From Burkholderiales bacterium (lineage in GTDB: Bacteria > Pseudomonadota > Gammaproteobacteria > Burkholderiales > Burkholderiaceae_B), in the NCBI GenBank assembly GCA_027484315.1, contig JAIXTE010000046.1:1-64000 (forward strand): a DNA stretch of 64,000 nucleotides. The letters are read 5' to 3'. The first letter of the stretch is position 1. Every line of letters begins with the position of its first letter. The translations under genes and the position numbers were made by a program. The notes beneath the pieces are model-generated. The model was given only the letters and a program-made list of their open reading frames with translations. It had not been told where the DNA came from and did no database searches. Positions 38,922 to 49,044 of the stretch are shown here, in pieces.

Positions 38922-39080
38922 TTCCGATCTGATTTCCGCCTGATTCCCGCCTGTTTCAACCCCACCCCCTCCAAAGAGGTCCCGAGCTAACGTGTAATAG
39001 TTAGCGTGGGGTGGGGATGCAACTTTGCTGTGCCCTGCCTACACTCAAAGAATGGAATAAACCATTTGGCGGGTGTTGAT

Positions 39081-39533
39081 TTGAGAGCGCAGAAGGCATT
39101 TACCCTGATCGAATTGATGATCGCCCTGCTGATCATGGGCCTGCTGATGCGCTTTGCCATGGCGTCCTACGATGGCTACATCTCGAAAACCCGTCAACTT
39201 GAAGCCAAAGAACTGCTGGCCCGTGTCATCAACGAGCAGGCATCCTTCCGCGTGCTTTGCCCTGTGTATGCAACGTCCCTGCAAAGCGGCAGCAGCCTGA
39301 ACCGCAATTGCGCGAGCCGCTCCCTGACAGTGCCTTTTCCCCTGCAGTCTGAAAGTTACACCTTGTCCATGCAAGCGGCCACGGCCAACAGCTTCGATGT
39401 GGTCATTGCCCTTCGGCAAAACGCGCAGCTGAATCGCAGCTCAGCCTGTACACGTATCGTGGCCAGCTGGAATCGCGCATCCATTCAATACTCCGGGTTT
39501 GAAGGTGAATGCGGTGGCGGGGTGTGGCAATGA
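39081..39533 (+). CDS. Type IV pilin-like protein (PilE-type), TTG start probable
   Basis: LRAQKAFTLIELMIALLIMGLLMRFAMASYDGYISKTRQ. Confidence 0.75.
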   Translation: MRAQKAFTLIELMIALLIMGLLMRFAMASYDGYISKTRQLEAKELLARVINEQASFRVLCPVYATSLQSGSSLNRNCASRSLTVPFPLQSESYTLSMQAATANSFDVVIALRQNAQLNRSSACTRIVASWNRASIQYSGFEGECGGGVWQ

Positions 39534-40072
39534 ACAGAAGGAACGGCTTTGGGTTGCTGGAGCTCATGACCTGCGTGGTCATCCTGGCCATCGTGGCGGT
39601 GGTGGTGTTGCCCTCCTTTTCGAATTATTACAAGCGTGCTGCGCTGGTGGCGTGGATGGGGGCCTTGTCGCAAGCCGAGGTGGCCATACGCACCCAAAGC
39701 CGGCGCGATTCATCCAGTTTTCAGCTCAGTGTGCAATACGATCCGCAAACCGACCGCTGGTGCATTGCCGGTGTTCGCAGTGGATCGAACTGCGCCTGCA
39801 ACACAGGCGGGGCGTGCGACGTGGTGGCCCAGTCCTTTCTCGCCAACAAAGGCGTGTTTGCAGTGAACCAGAGCACCAACTGGACTTTGTCCATTCCAGA
39901 TGCCATGAGAAAAAACACCAGTCTTGCTCAGCCTGCCGTGGAGCAGTTTCCCCTGAGTGTGGATGGCAATGTGGCGGGTGCCTTGCTTCGCGTCGCATTC
40001 GACGAATTGGGCCGTTTTGACATTTGCGCCCGCAACGCGCGTGAATACCTGTCGGTGGTGAAAACATGCTGA
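39530..40072 (+). CDS. Type IV pilus minor pseudopilin
   Basis: MNRRNGFGLLELMTCVVILAIVAVVVLPSFSNYYKRAAL. Confidence 0.8.
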   Translation: MNRRNGFGLLELMTCVVILAIVAVVVLPSFSNYYKRAALVAWMGALSQAEVAIRTQSRRDSSSFQLSVQYDPQTDRWCIAGVRSGSNCACNTGGACDVVAQSFLANKGVFAVNQSTNWTLSIPDAMRKNTSLAQPAVEQFPLSVDGNVAGALLRVAFDELGRFDICARNAREYLSVVKTC

Positions 40073-40800
40073 AAAGAAACACCGGCTTCACGCTGATTGA
40101 ACTGATGATTGCCACCCTGGTGGCCACCTTGGTGATCGGCATTGCATTTGGCACATTGGCGCGAATTGCAGGGCAGTCAGGAGGCGCAGCACAGCGCCTT
40201 GCCATGGAAGATTTCAATGACACAGCGCTAGTGCTGGCCAACCAGATACGCCGTGCGGGTTTTGGTTCTGTGGCGTCCCCGTCCTCGGCGACCACCTTGT
40301 TCACTTGCCCTTACGATGTGTCCACCAACCAGTGCAGAACGCTGAGTGCAGGCGCTGTGGCCCAGTTCGAGTGTGTCAGTGCCCGCTATTTCCAGCCAGA
40401 GCAAAACAACTGGATTGAAACCGGTATTCGCCCCCAACCCAATGCGCAGGGGTTGGTTGAACTGCAAATTTCCCGCAGGGAAACACCGAACGAGCCCGCA
40501 GGCGCTTCGCTGTGTGAAACAGCAGGCAGTGTGACCTGGGTGGCTTTGACTCAAACCACTGCCTACTCCCTGACCAAGTTGCGGGTTTGTTACCTCAGTT
40601 CAGCCAGTGATCAAGACTTGTTGGATGACCTTGAAACCGTGTATTCCAGCCCGGATTGTTACCCCTTGAGCGCAGCATCCGGTGCCCAGCCCAGGGCGAA
40701 CCTGGCTGCGATTTCAATGGCTGGGCAGTTGTCTGGCAAAGACCCATTTCCCCTGCAAGCGATCCGAGTGATTCATTTGCCCAACATACCCCGAGTTTGA
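40066..40800 (+). CDS. PilW-like minor pilin
   Basis: MLKRNTGFTLIELMIATLVATLVIGIAFG; LANQIRRAGFG. Confidence 0.82.
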   Translation: MLKRNTGFTLIELMIATLVATLVIGIAFGTLARIAGQSGGAAQRLAMEDFNDTALVLANQIRRAGFGSVASPSSATTLFTCPYDVSTNQCRTLSAGAVAQFECVSARYFQPEQNNWIETGIRPQPNAQGLVELQISRRETPNEPAGASLCETAGSVTWVALTQTTAYSLTKLRVCYLSSASDQDLLDDLETVYSSPDCYPLSAASGAQPRANLAAISMAGQLSGKDPFPLQAIRVIHLPNIPRV

Positions 40801-40813
40801 AACGGAGAACAGC

Positions 40814-41929
40814 ATGTCCATACATCGATCCAGGAAGTACAGTCAAGGTTACGGAACCGTACTGGTCGCTTTGATCGGTGCAGCGGGTGTGGCGGGGACC
40901 ATCGGCTACGAGGCACGGCTGCAGGGCCAGACCGGCGAGCGCAACGAGTCGCTGAAAGGCTATTTGCAGGCGCGCGAACTGGCTTCCGAGCGGGTCATGA
41001 TGATGCTGACCGCACTTGAAAAGGCCGCGGTGACACCCATTACCTTGCAAGGTGTCAATGCAGCTTCAGCCGACGTGGCCATTGCGCAAAACAGTCCCAA
41101 TTCCCTTGAAGAATTGAGCAGCCAGAGCGGGGTCAATTTCTCCTCGCTGGGGCAGCAGTTGGGGGCAGAGGTACAAGCCACTTCAGGCTTGAAAAATGCC
41201 AGCCTGGAGTTGAACACCCGTATGCTGGGTGCGCAACCACGTGTGCTGCGTGATGCCCATGGCATTCCGGTCAGCCTGGAGTACACACTGCGTGTGAAGG
41301 GCAAGGGCTATTACTTCTGCCCTGCTGCTGGCGGCAAAACCGGTTGTGCCACGGGCGAGGCGGCTGCAGATTTGCGCTGGAAGGTGCCGTTACAGGTTGC
41401 AGCGCTGCCGGTCACGCCCCCGTCGGTAACACCAACCACTACAACAGGCACAGGTACGCCAGTAACTACCGGATCAACGGGTGGTGGTGGCGGTAGCGGC
41501 AGCGACCCCTGTGCAGCCTTGGCCCCACAAAACAGCAACCCCAATACAACCTCTGCAAGTTCTGTGGCAATCGCGACAAACACCGGCACATTGACCTGCA
41601 CTTCTGGCAATGTGGGGGCTGGGGGCAGCATCACGGTGGGCGGCAATGCGACAAACGGGCAGGGCACCAGCAACACGCAGGGTTCGGCAACCCATGGCAG
41701 CAATAACATTCATTCCACCACCACGGGCAATGGGTCCTTTGCTGGTAACACCACAACCAATGGCAATGGCACTCAGACGCAGAGTTCAGGTAATGCGGGC
41801 AATGTGCACAATGTGCCTGGGGCGACCACATCCACAGTGCCCGTAGTGGGCAGTTCCAGTGGGAAGTACTACCAAGCTACTTTAAGTGGTTCGCAAAGCA
41901 ACAGGGCATTGCACCCCTGGGAGCAATAA
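40814..41929 (+). CDS. PilX-like pilus-associated protein with Gly/Thr/Asn/Ser low-complexity C-terminus
   Basis: Hydrophobic N-terminus YGTVLVALIGAAGVAGTIGYEA, position between pilW-like and pilV-like genes; low-complexity tail from about 41410. Confidence 0.55.
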   Translation: MSIHRSRKYSQGYGTVLVALIGAAGVAGTIGYEARLQGQTGERNESLKGYLQARELASERVMMMLTALEKAAVTPITLQGVNAASADVAIAQNSPNSLEELSSQSGVNFSSLGQQLGAEVQATSGLKNASLELNTRMLGAQPRVLRDAHGIPVSLEYTLRVKGKGYYFCPAAGGKTGCATGEAAADLRWKVPLQVAALPVTPPSVTPTTTTGTGTPVTTGSTGGGGGSGSDPCAALAPQNSNPNTTSASSVAIATNTGTLTCTSGNVGAGGSITVGGNATNGQGTSNTQGSATHGSNNIHSTTTGNGSFAGNTTTNGNGTQTQSSGNAGNVHNVPGATTSTVPVVGSSSGKYYQATLSGSQSNRALHPWEQ

Positions 41930-42522
41930 TGAAATCGCGCGTGCGTGGCGACACGCTGATCTCGGTGCTGATCGGTGTGGCCTTGCTCAGCGTGGTGATC
42001 GTGGCCAGTGTGCAGGGTTCCGCAGGTATGCAGTTGATCAGCGCCAATATGCGCCAACTTCTCCAGGGGGGTATGGTGTCGCTGGATGTGGCTGAAATTT
42101 TGAAGGCGAGAGCCCAGACGATAGCGGCCAGCGACGATTCATCGTCGACCAAGCTGGCGCAATTGAACGGATTCGTGAATGCGTTAACGCCCAAGTTGCA
42201 ATTGCTGGGCAGCGACAGTTCAGACACCAGCGGCTACGACATTGATGTGTCTTCGGCTCAGTTGGTAGACAGTGATTTTGCCCAACTCACCTTGAATGTC
42301 AGCTGGAATTCCACCACAGGGCAAATCAATTCTGCGGAAGGTCAAACCCTGAAGCTGCCGCTTGCTGCGGTGAATAGCGGGGGGGCAAACACAGGTTCGC
42401 GGGTGAGCATGCTGGGCTGGTCAGATTTGTCTGAAGTAGACGCCGGCAGCGTGTATGCGCCGGACTATTCACAAGGCTACGTGCCTTCAAACCAGGCGGC
42501 TACGCCGCCCGGTGCGCTCTAA
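41929..42522 (+). CDS. PilV-like minor pilin
   Basis: MKSRVRGDTLISVLIGVALLSVVIVASVQGSAGMQ; 1-nt overlap with the upstream gene. Confidence 0.65.
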   Translation: MKSRVRGDTLISVLIGVALLSVVIVASVQGSAGMQLISANMRQLLQGGMVSLDVAEILKARAQTIAASDDSSSTKLAQLNGFVNALTPKLQLLGSDSSDTSGYDIDVSSAQLVDSDFAQLTLNVSWNSTTGQINSAEGQTLKLPLAAVNSGGANTGSRVSMLGWSDLSEVDAGSVYAPDYSQGYVPSNQAATPPGAL

Positions 42523-42542
42523 AGCAATACGAAAAACCCCGT

Positions 42543-43019
42543 TTAATGGGTTACGCGAGATGTACCACCACCGCTGACCACACGAACACGTTCGCCGGGG
42601 CGAAACTGTTCATCGGCATCTTGGACGTAGGCACGCAAGGTGCCGTTGTCCATGCGCACGGTGATTTCATAACCTTGACGGTTTGATGCATTGCGTTCAA
42701 TGGACTGGCCTGCAATGCCGCCCGCCACTGCACCCAGCACTGCACCTACGGCGCGGCCACTACCACCACCCACATTGCTGCCAGCCAGGCCGCCGATGAT
42801 ACCGCCCGCGGCTGTACCCACACCATTGGTGTCGCCCTGAATGGTCACGGTACGAACACTTTCAACGGTGCCCTGCTCGATGGTCTGGGCGCGGCGTGTT
42901 TCGCCTTCGCGATACACCTGGCCTGAGCTGCTTTGAGTTGCGCAGCCAGCCAGCGCGGAGAGCGCGATCAAGGCCACTGCACCGGTGCTTCTGAAACTAA
43001 ACTGAATTGACTTGGCCAT
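42543..43019 (-). CDS. Glycine-zipper outer-membrane lipoprotein (SlyB-like)
   Basis: Lipobox LSALAGC; GVGTAAGGIIGGLAGSNVGGGSGRAVGAVLGAVAGGIAGQ. Confidence 0.88.
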   Translation of the reverse strand: MAKSIQFSFRSTGAVALIALSALAGCATQSSSGQVYREGETRRAQTIEQGTVESVRTVTIQGDTNGVGTAAGGIIGGLAGSNVGGGSGRAVGAVLGAVAGGIAGQSIERNASNRQGYEITVRMDNGTLRAYVQDADEQFRPGERVRVVSGGGTSRVTH

Positions 43020-43038
43020 GATTTGATTTCCTTTCAAG

Positions 43039-43998
43039 TTACCAGGGTTGATGGCCGAATGCGGCGGCAAACCTGGACGCAATTTCTTCCCGGCTGTATT
43101 GGTAAGTTTGTGGGCCTTTGACTGCAATTTTCAAGGAGCCCATCAAACTTGCCAGTTTCGCCGCGTTAACGATGCCCATGCCTTCAGTCAGGCCGTAGAG
43201 CAAGCCTCCGCGGTACGCATCGCCGCAGCCAGTTGGGTCAGCGATTTTTTCAGCTTTAACGCACGGAATATCGTGCCGTTGACCCTTTTCAAAAATCCAG
43301 CTGCCTTCGGCCCCGCGAGTCACGACAAGGGCTTCCAGTTTCTCCGAAATCTGTTCCAGAGTGAGGCCGGTGCGGTCGCACAACATCTTGGCCTCATAGT
43401 CATTGACAGCTGCATAGGTCGCAAGTTCCAGAAAACGGTCCAGTTCGGGTTTGCCGAACATGGGAAGACCCTGGCCTGGATCGAATACAAAGGGTACGCC
43501 CGCAGCAGCAAATTGTTCGGCATGTTGCATCATGCCGTCGCGACCGTCCGGGGCAATGATACCGATTGCAATGTCACCGGCATCGCTGACTTTGTTCAGG
43601 TGCGAATGGCTCATTGCACCGGGGTGAAATGCGGTGATCTGGTTGTCGTCCAGGTCGGTGGTGATGAAGGCCTGTGCGGTGAATTCTTCTGAAACCTGTT
43701 TCACGCAAGTGGTTTCAATGCCCAGTGTTTGCAGGCGTTGAAAATATCCGCCCGCGTCGTGGCCAATCGTGGCCATGGGCACCGGCTTGCCGCCCAGCAT
43801 GTTCAGGCTGTAGGCGATGTTGCCTGCGCAGCCACCCCAGTCTTTGCGAAGGCTGGGTACCAGGAATGCCACGTTCAGGATGTGAACCTGGTCGGGCAGG
43901 ATCTGGTCTTTGAAACGGCCTTCAAACACCATGATGGTGTCGAATGCGATGGATCCGCAAATTAAAACGCGTTTGGACTGTGTTGAATGGGTACTCAT
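43039..43998 (-). CDS. PfkB-family carbohydrate/adenosine kinase
   Basis: GGCAGNIAYSLNMLGGKP, DPTGCGDAYRGGLLYGL. Confidence 0.9.
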   Translation of the reverse strand: MSTHSTQSKRVLICGSIAFDTIMVFEGRFKDQILPDQVHILNVAFLVPSLRKDWGGCAGNIAYSLNMLGGKPVPMATIGHDAGGYFQRLQTLGIETTCVKQVSEEFTAQAFITTDLDDNQITAFHPGAMSHSHLNKVSDAGDIAIGIIAPDGRDGMMQHAEQFAAAGVPFVFDPGQGLPMFGKPELDRFLELATYAAVNDYEAKMLCDRTGLTLEQISEKLEALVVTRGAEGSWIFEKGQRHDIPCVKAEKIADPTGCGDAYRGGLLYGLTEGMGIVNAAKLASLMGSLKIAVKGPQTYQYSREEIASRFAAAFGHQPW

Positions 43999-44042
43999 GT
44001 GCAGCTTTTTCCGGTGAATGAAGTGGGTTGGCTCAAGCGGTG

Positions 44043-44852
44043 TCAGTTCTCGCGTGGGCCGTGGTCGTAAAGTTCAAGCCGAAAGCCTGTGGCAGCGCTT
44101 TCGGGCAATTGCTTGTTCAATGTGCTCAGGTTCAAGTATGCCAGCACTTCAACTGTTTGCTGGCCCGCAATAAGCGGCGCCTGGCTTGCGGAGCCTTCAT
44201 CGCGCAGTTGGTAGTCGCCAGGAGCCAGTGATTTGCTGGCCATGACCAGGCCTTGGGGGTCAAGCAGTTCAATCTTCAGGTGCGGCCATAGGCTGGGCAG
44301 GTTTTGCTGGTTGGTCAATGTCAGGTCAACGCGCACATTTTGCTCATCAAGCGCCTGCAAGCCGCTGCCCTCGACCCTCAGGGCCTGTGTGGCTGGCGTG
44401 GAAAACAGTTTTTGAACGGTGGGGGTTGATTGATTGATGTACACAGCCAGTTCGGGAATTTGTTCTGCAAAGGCGGTGCGTTGCCACCACAGGGTTTGAA
44501 TGCCCAAGGTCAAAAGCAGCGCCAGGCAAGCCAGTTTTAAAGCAGGGCTGCTTTGCCGGAAACTCAGCAGCGGTTTGGTTGGCGATGTGCTACCGAACAG
44601 GGTTTCTGACCCGGTGCCATCGCCACCAGCAAGATTGTGGTCGCTGCTGTAGCCGCTGTTGCCGCCGTTGCCTTGCGTGGGGCTGAGGTCCAGCTTCTGC
44701 CAGGCTTCTGTGTCCGCGGAGGTTAAATGCTCAATGCCTGAAAACACGGACTGGCATTGCCCGCAGCGTACTTTGCCTTCGTGCAGTTGCAATTGCCCCG
44801 ACGTCACCTTGAACAGGGTGTTGCAGTTGGGGCAGCGCGTGGCCAGGCTCAT
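44043..44852 (-). CDS. Zinc-ribbon (MJ0042-type) + DUF3426 protein
   Basis: MSLATRCPNCNTLFKVTSGQLQLHEGKVRCGQCQSVF; downstream of prmA as is usual. Confidence 0.88.
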   Translation of the reverse strand: MSLATRCPNCNTLFKVTSGQLQLHEGKVRCGQCQSVFSGIEHLTSADTEAWQKLDLSPTQGNGGNSGYSSDHNLAGGDGTGSETLFGSTSPTKPLLSFRQSSPALKLACLALLLTLGIQTLWWQRTAFAEQIPELAVYINQSTPTVQKLFSTPATQALRVEGSGLQALDEQNVRVDLTLTNQQNLPSLWPHLKIELLDPQGLVMASKSLAPGDYQLRDEGSASQAPLIAGQQTVEVLAYLNLSTLNKQLPESAATGFRLELYDHGPREN

Positions 44853-44873
44853 AAGGTGGGTTTGTGTGCTTGA

Positions 44874-45788
44874 TCAGTCTGCGGCTTTCTGGCCATGCAG
44901 GCACACCCAGCCGTCGCGTTCAGCCCACACCGACATGTCGATCCACTGGCGGTAATGTTCAATGACTTCTTCAGCTTGCCGTGCCAGCACGCCAGACAAG
45001 ACCAACTGGCCGCTTGCCTCAACGTGGGCGCACAGTGAGGGTGCCAAAACCTTCAGCGGGTTTGACAAAATATTGGCCACCACCACGGGGAATTGGCGCT
45101 TGGCCAGCGGGAAGTCGGGCAGGCCACAGGGCATTTCCACGCCATTGTTGCGGGCGTTGTACGCAGTGCTGTCGACTGCCTGTGGGTCGATGTCCACGCC
45201 AATGGCTTCAGCTGCCCCCAGTTTCAATGCCGCGATGCCCAGAATGCCGGATCCACAACCGTAATCGAGTACGGACAAGCTCTTGAGCGGAAATTCGCTG
45301 AGCCAGCGCAGGCAAAGGGCAGTGGTGGGGTGTGAACCCGTGCCAAAGGCCAGGCCTGGGTCAAGGATCAAGTTGATCCGGTCGTCGAGGCGCTGCGGTT
45401 CATGCCAAGAGGGCACAATCCACAAGCGGCTTGAAATGGCGATCGGATCAAACTGTGACTGCGTCAGGCGTACCCAGTCTTCCTGGGGCACCTCGGTGTA
45501 GTCAATTTCAGCATCCGCCAGCAATTCGCCGGGAATTTCACCGAAAATCTGTTCACCTTCGCTCTTGTTGCGAAACAGCGCCACCACGTGGTTCAAGTTC
45601 CAGGCTGCAGATTCAGGCTCCATGCCAGGCTCTCCGAACAGGGGCTGTTCGTCTTCGCTGTCGGCATTGGCGTCTTCCAGGCTGACGGCCAGTGCACCCA
45701 GTTCCATGAGCAGGTCGGACACTTCGTCCGCTTGCTCAAAGGGCAGGGTCAGTTTGGCTTGAATCAGTGGTGTGCTCTGTTGGTTCAT
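44874..45788 (-). CDS. prmA: Ribosomal protein L11 methyltransferase
   Basis: DPGLAFGTGSHPTTALCLRWL, VLDYGCGSGILGIAALKLGA, NILSNPLKVLAP. Confidence 0.96.
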   Translation of the reverse strand: MNQQSTPLIQAKLTLPFEQADEVSDLLMELGALAVSLEDANADSEDEQPLFGEPGMEPESAAWNLNHVVALFRNKSEGEQIFGEIPGELLADAEIDYTEVPQEDWVRLTQSQFDPIAISSRLWIVPSWHEPQRLDDRINLILDPGLAFGTGSHPTTALCLRWLSEFPLKSLSVLDYGCGSGILGIAALKLGAAEAIGVDIDPQAVDSTAYNARNNGVEMPCGLPDFPLAKRQFPVVVANILSNPLKVLAPSLCAHVEASGQLVLSGVLARQAEEVIEHYRQWIDMSVWAERDGWVCLHGQKAAD

Positions 45789-45796
45789 GCGTTTAC

Positions 45797-47146
45797 TTAT
45801 TTAACCCGTGTTTCCAGTTTGTTTTCTAGGTAGTGGATGCTGGTGCCGCCTTCGACAAACCGTGCATCTTCCATCAATTCCCGGTGAAGTGCGGTGTTGG
45901 TTTTGATGCCATCCACTACCAATTCCGCCAGGGCTTGGCGCATGCGGGCCATGGCCTGCTTGCGGTCTTCGCCGTAGGTGATCACTTTGGCGATCATGGA
46001 ATCATAATGGGGCGGTACGTTGTAGCCACTGTAGACATGGGAATCGACGCGCACGCCTGGGCCGCCTGGTGCATGCCAGTTCTTGATCGGGCCGGGCGAG
46101 GGCACGAACTTGAAAGGGTCTTCCGCGTTGATGCGGCATTCCATGGCGTGGCCACGGAATTCAATATCGCGCTGGCGAAAGCGCAGTTTCTGCCCCGCCG
46201 CAATGCGGATCTGTTCCTGAACAATGTCCACACCAGTGATCATTTCTGTCACCGGGTGTTCAACTTGTACGCGCGTATTCATTTCAATGAAGTAGAACTC
46301 GCCGTTTTCATAAAGGAATTCGAATGTGCCGGCACCGCGATAGCCGATTTTTCGGCACGCTTCCGCACAGCGTTCACCGATGCGTTCAATCAGGCGTCGG
46401 GGAATGTTGGGTGCAGGCGCTTCCTCAATGACTTTCTGGTGGCGGCGCTGCATGGAACAATCGCGTTCGCCCAGCCATACTGCATTTTTGTGCTCGTCAG
46501 CCAGAATCTGGATTTCAATGTGCCGCGGGTTTTCAAGGAATTTTTCCATGTAAACCGCTGGGTTGTTGAATGCCGTCCCCGCCTCGTTTTTGGTCATGGC
46601 CACTGCGTTCACCAGGGCGGCTTCGGTGTGTACCACGCGCATGCCGCGACCACCGCCGCCGCCAGCGGCCTTGATAATGACCGGGTAGCCCACCTGGCGT
46701 GCAATTTTCACGATCTCACGGGGATCGTCGGGTAACTCGCCTTCAGATCCGGGCACGCATGGCACACCGGCAGCGATCATGGCGCGTTTTGCGGACACTT
46801 TGTCGCCCATCAGTAGAATGGATTCTGCGCGGGGGCCGATGAACACAAATCCGCTTTTTTCAACGCGGTCGGCGAAACTGGCGTTTTCAGACAAAAAGCC
46901 GTAGCCGGTGTGAATCGCTTCGGAATCGGTGACTTCGGCAGCGCTGATGATTGCTGGAATGTTCAGGTAGCTTTCTTTGGAGCTGGGCGGGCCGATACAG
47001 ACGGATTCGTCAGCCAGCTTGACGTACTTGGCATCCACATCTGCTGTGGAATACACCGCAACGGTTTTAATGCCCATTTCCTTGCAGGCGCGCAAAATGC
47101 GCAAGGCAATTTCGCCACGGTTGGCGATCAATATTTTTCCAAACAT
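45797..47146 (-). CDS. accC: Acetyl-CoA carboxylase biotin carboxylase subunit
   Basis: [47 protein letters not shown]. Confidence 0.97.
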   Translation of the reverse strand: MFGKILIANRGEIALRILRACKEMGIKTVAVYSTADVDAKYVKLADESVCIGPPSSKESYLNIPAIISAAEVTDSEAIHTGYGFLSENASFADRVEKSGFVFIGPRAESILLMGDKVSAKRAMIAAGVPCVPGSEGELPDDPREIVKIARQVGYPVIIKAAGGGGGRGMRVVHTEAALVNAVAMTKNEAGTAFNNPAVYMEKFLENPRHIEIQILADEHKNAVWLGERDCSMQRRHQKVIEEAPAPNIPRRLIERIGERCAEACRKIGYRGAGTFEFLYENGEFYFIEMNTRVQVEHPVTEMITGVDIVQEQIRIAAGQKLRFRQRDIEFRGHAMECRINAEDPFKFVPSPGPIKNWHAPGGPGVRVDSHVYSGYNVPPHYDSMIAKVITYGEDRKQAMARMRQALAELVVDGIKTNTALHRELMEDARFVEGGTSIHYLENKLETRVK

Positions 47147-47160
47147 GGTCGGCTCCTGTT

Positions 47161-47628
47161 CTATTCGATGATGAACAGAGCTTGACCAAACTCCACGGGT
47201 TGACCGTTTTCGACCAGAATGGCTTTGACCACGCCAGACTTGTCGCTCTCGATTTCGTTGAGCAACTTCATGGCTTCAATGATACAAATCGTCTGGCCTT
47301 CTTTCACAGTCGTGCCAATTTCAACAAAATTGGATGCGCCGGGATTGGGCGCGCGGTAGAACGTGCCAACCATAGGCGAGGTCACTTTGTGACCTGCGTC
47401 CAAAGGCGCTGCGGCGGGTGCTTCAACTGCCATGGCCGGTGCTGCGGTTGCTGCTGCCGGTGCAGCCATTGCTGGTGACTGTTGCATCATTTGATGCGGC
47501 ATGGCCATGGTGTATTGGGGTTGGCTTTTGACGATGCGTACCTTGCCTTCACCTTCAGTCACTTCCAGTTCGGAAATGTCGGATTCAGCCACCAGGTCGA
47601 TCAATGTTTTTAGCTTTCTGAGGTCCAT
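47161..47628 (-). CDS. accB: Acetyl-CoA carboxylase biotin carboxyl carrier protein
   Basis: [27 protein letters not shown]; biotinylation motif [13 protein letters not shown]. Confidence 0.97.
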   Translation of the reverse strand: MDLRKLKTLIDLVAESDISELEVTEGEGKVRIVKSQPQYTMAMPHQMMQQSPAMAAPAAATAAPAMAVEAPAAAPLDAGHKVTSPMVGTFYRAPNPGASNFVEIGTTVKEGQTICIIEAMKLLNEIESDKSGVVKAILVENGQPVEFGQALFIIE

Positions 47629-47730
47629 TTACTTGCTCCATCTAGGGAGGTTGGTTGTGGGCCCGCTCAAGTGACGGGCCGTCTTGTATGGCAATGCACA
47701 ACCAAGTTCACGGTTAGCTTCGCTTTATAA

Positions 47731-47766
47731 CTTAGCTTATCAACTGAGCTTATTAACTGAGCTTAA
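47731..47766. repeat. 13-bp tandem repeat (about 2.8 copies) upstream of accB
   Basis: cttagcttatcaa / ctgagcttattaa / ctgagcttaa. Confidence 0.75.
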
Positions 47767-47873
47767 CTTCGCTTAGTGTGCACTGAAAATCAATTATTTT
47801 CCACCTTGGCGGGTTGTGTTGAGCCTTGCTTCTTGACTCGCCCAGCGTCAGCGTTGCGTGAGCATACCTGATT

Positions 47874-48371
47874 TTACCGGTGTAATGCGTTGGTGATCGT
47901 GCTCATCTGTATTCTGCCGGCTTCTGTCAGTAATTCATTACCATTTTCGTCCAATATGACGGTAAATGGTAATCCTCCCTGTTTGTTACCCAGGGCTTTG
48001 CCAAGCTCGGTGCCTGTCATGCCTGCCAGCACAATAGGGTAATTTACTGGTGTTTTTTGAAGAAATTGTTGCACATTCGAAGGAGAATCAATGGCAATGC
48101 CGATTAACTCGACATTCCTGGCCTGAAGCTCCGGGTAAAGCTCGTCCAGTTCCGGCATTTCTTCCACGCAGGGGGGGCACCACGTGGCCCAGAAGTTCAA
48201 GACCACCACCTTGCCCTTCAAGGCACCCAGGTCGAGTGAACCACCTTGCGGTGTTTCAAAGGTGTAGCCGTTCAAAGGGTAGGCCGGTTCACCTTGCGGT
48301 TTCAAGCCAAAATAAAGGCCAATCGCCAGGGCGATGATGGCTGTAAAAATGGGAATCAGTTTGTTGCGCAT
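47874..48371 (-). CDS. TlpA-family thiol:disulfide redoxin
   Basis: VVVLNFWATWCPPCVEEMPEL; N-terminal TM anchor. Confidence 0.92.
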   Translation of the reverse strand: MRNKLIPIFTAIIALAIGLYFGLKPQGEPAYPLNGYTFETPQGGSLDLGALKGKVVVLNFWATWCPPCVEEMPELDELYPELQARNVELIGIAIDSPSNVQQFLQKTPVNYPIVLAGMTGTELGKALGNKQGGLPFTVILDENGNELLTEAGRIQMSTITNALHR

Positions 48372-48379
48372 GGTGCTTC

Positions 48380-48982
48380 TCATGGTGCTTCTATCAGGCG
48401 GGCCAAGCCCGCAATGTCAGTTTGAAAAAGGGTGCCGTCAGGTGCCTGCCTGTTGAGTAACCCGCGGCGTTGCATGTGGTTGGCTACCCCCAACTGGAAC
48501 CAACGCTGCTTCCAGCGAAAGGCGACAGCAGGAAATGATTTGCCAGCCAGCAAGGCGTCTTCGCAAGCGTCGAAGTTGATGTTCTGGTTTAACAGCCAGT
48601 AGTCCACTTCTTTCTCGTCGTCGGCAAACGCTATCAGGTGAATGTCGGAATGGGCACTGCCCGTGCCGTTGACCGCAGCCCCGTACACGATCGGTTCGAA
48701 TTGCGCCAAACCTTGCATGAATTGGAGTGCAATTTCGCGCAATTCGTTCAATTCGCCAGGTTGGCTATCGGCTTGAAACAGAGCTTGGTACGCGCGAAGT
48801 TCGTCTTGAATGTCTTGGTCAGAGGGCAGTCTGTCACGCGCAATGCGCTGTTTGCCCACTTTTGATTTCACGGCCTGGTTGCGGGCTGTGGCGTAATCCA
48901 AGCCTTCCTCGGCGATCAGGCGGGCGGCAGTCATCGCAATTTCAATGCGAAGTTCGTCTTGCGGGGCGAAGAATTCTTCCAT
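48380..48982 (-). CDS. Hypothetical protein, possibly nucleotidyltransferase-like
   Basis: IVYGAAVNGTGSAHSDIHLIAFADDEKEVDYWLLNQNINFD weakly resembles an NTase fold; family not recognised with certainty. Confidence 0.6.
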   Translation of the reverse strand: MEEFFAPQDELRIEIAMTAARLIAEEGLDYATARNQAVKSKVGKQRIARDRLPSDQDIQDELRAYQALFQADSQPGELNELREIALQFMQGLAQFEPIVYGAAVNGTGSAHSDIHLIAFADDEKEVDYWLLNQNINFDACEDALLAGKSFPAVAFRWKQRWFQLGVANHMQRRGLLNRQAPDGTLFQTDIAGLARLIEAP

Positions 48983-49044
48983 ACCGGCAGTGTATCCAAA
49001 TTCACAGGCACTACAATATGGGCTTGTTCTGAAAGGAAGAAAGA

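Noticed and set aside
45833-46735. 300-aa plus-strand ORF opposite accC
   Set aside because: Shadow of accC.
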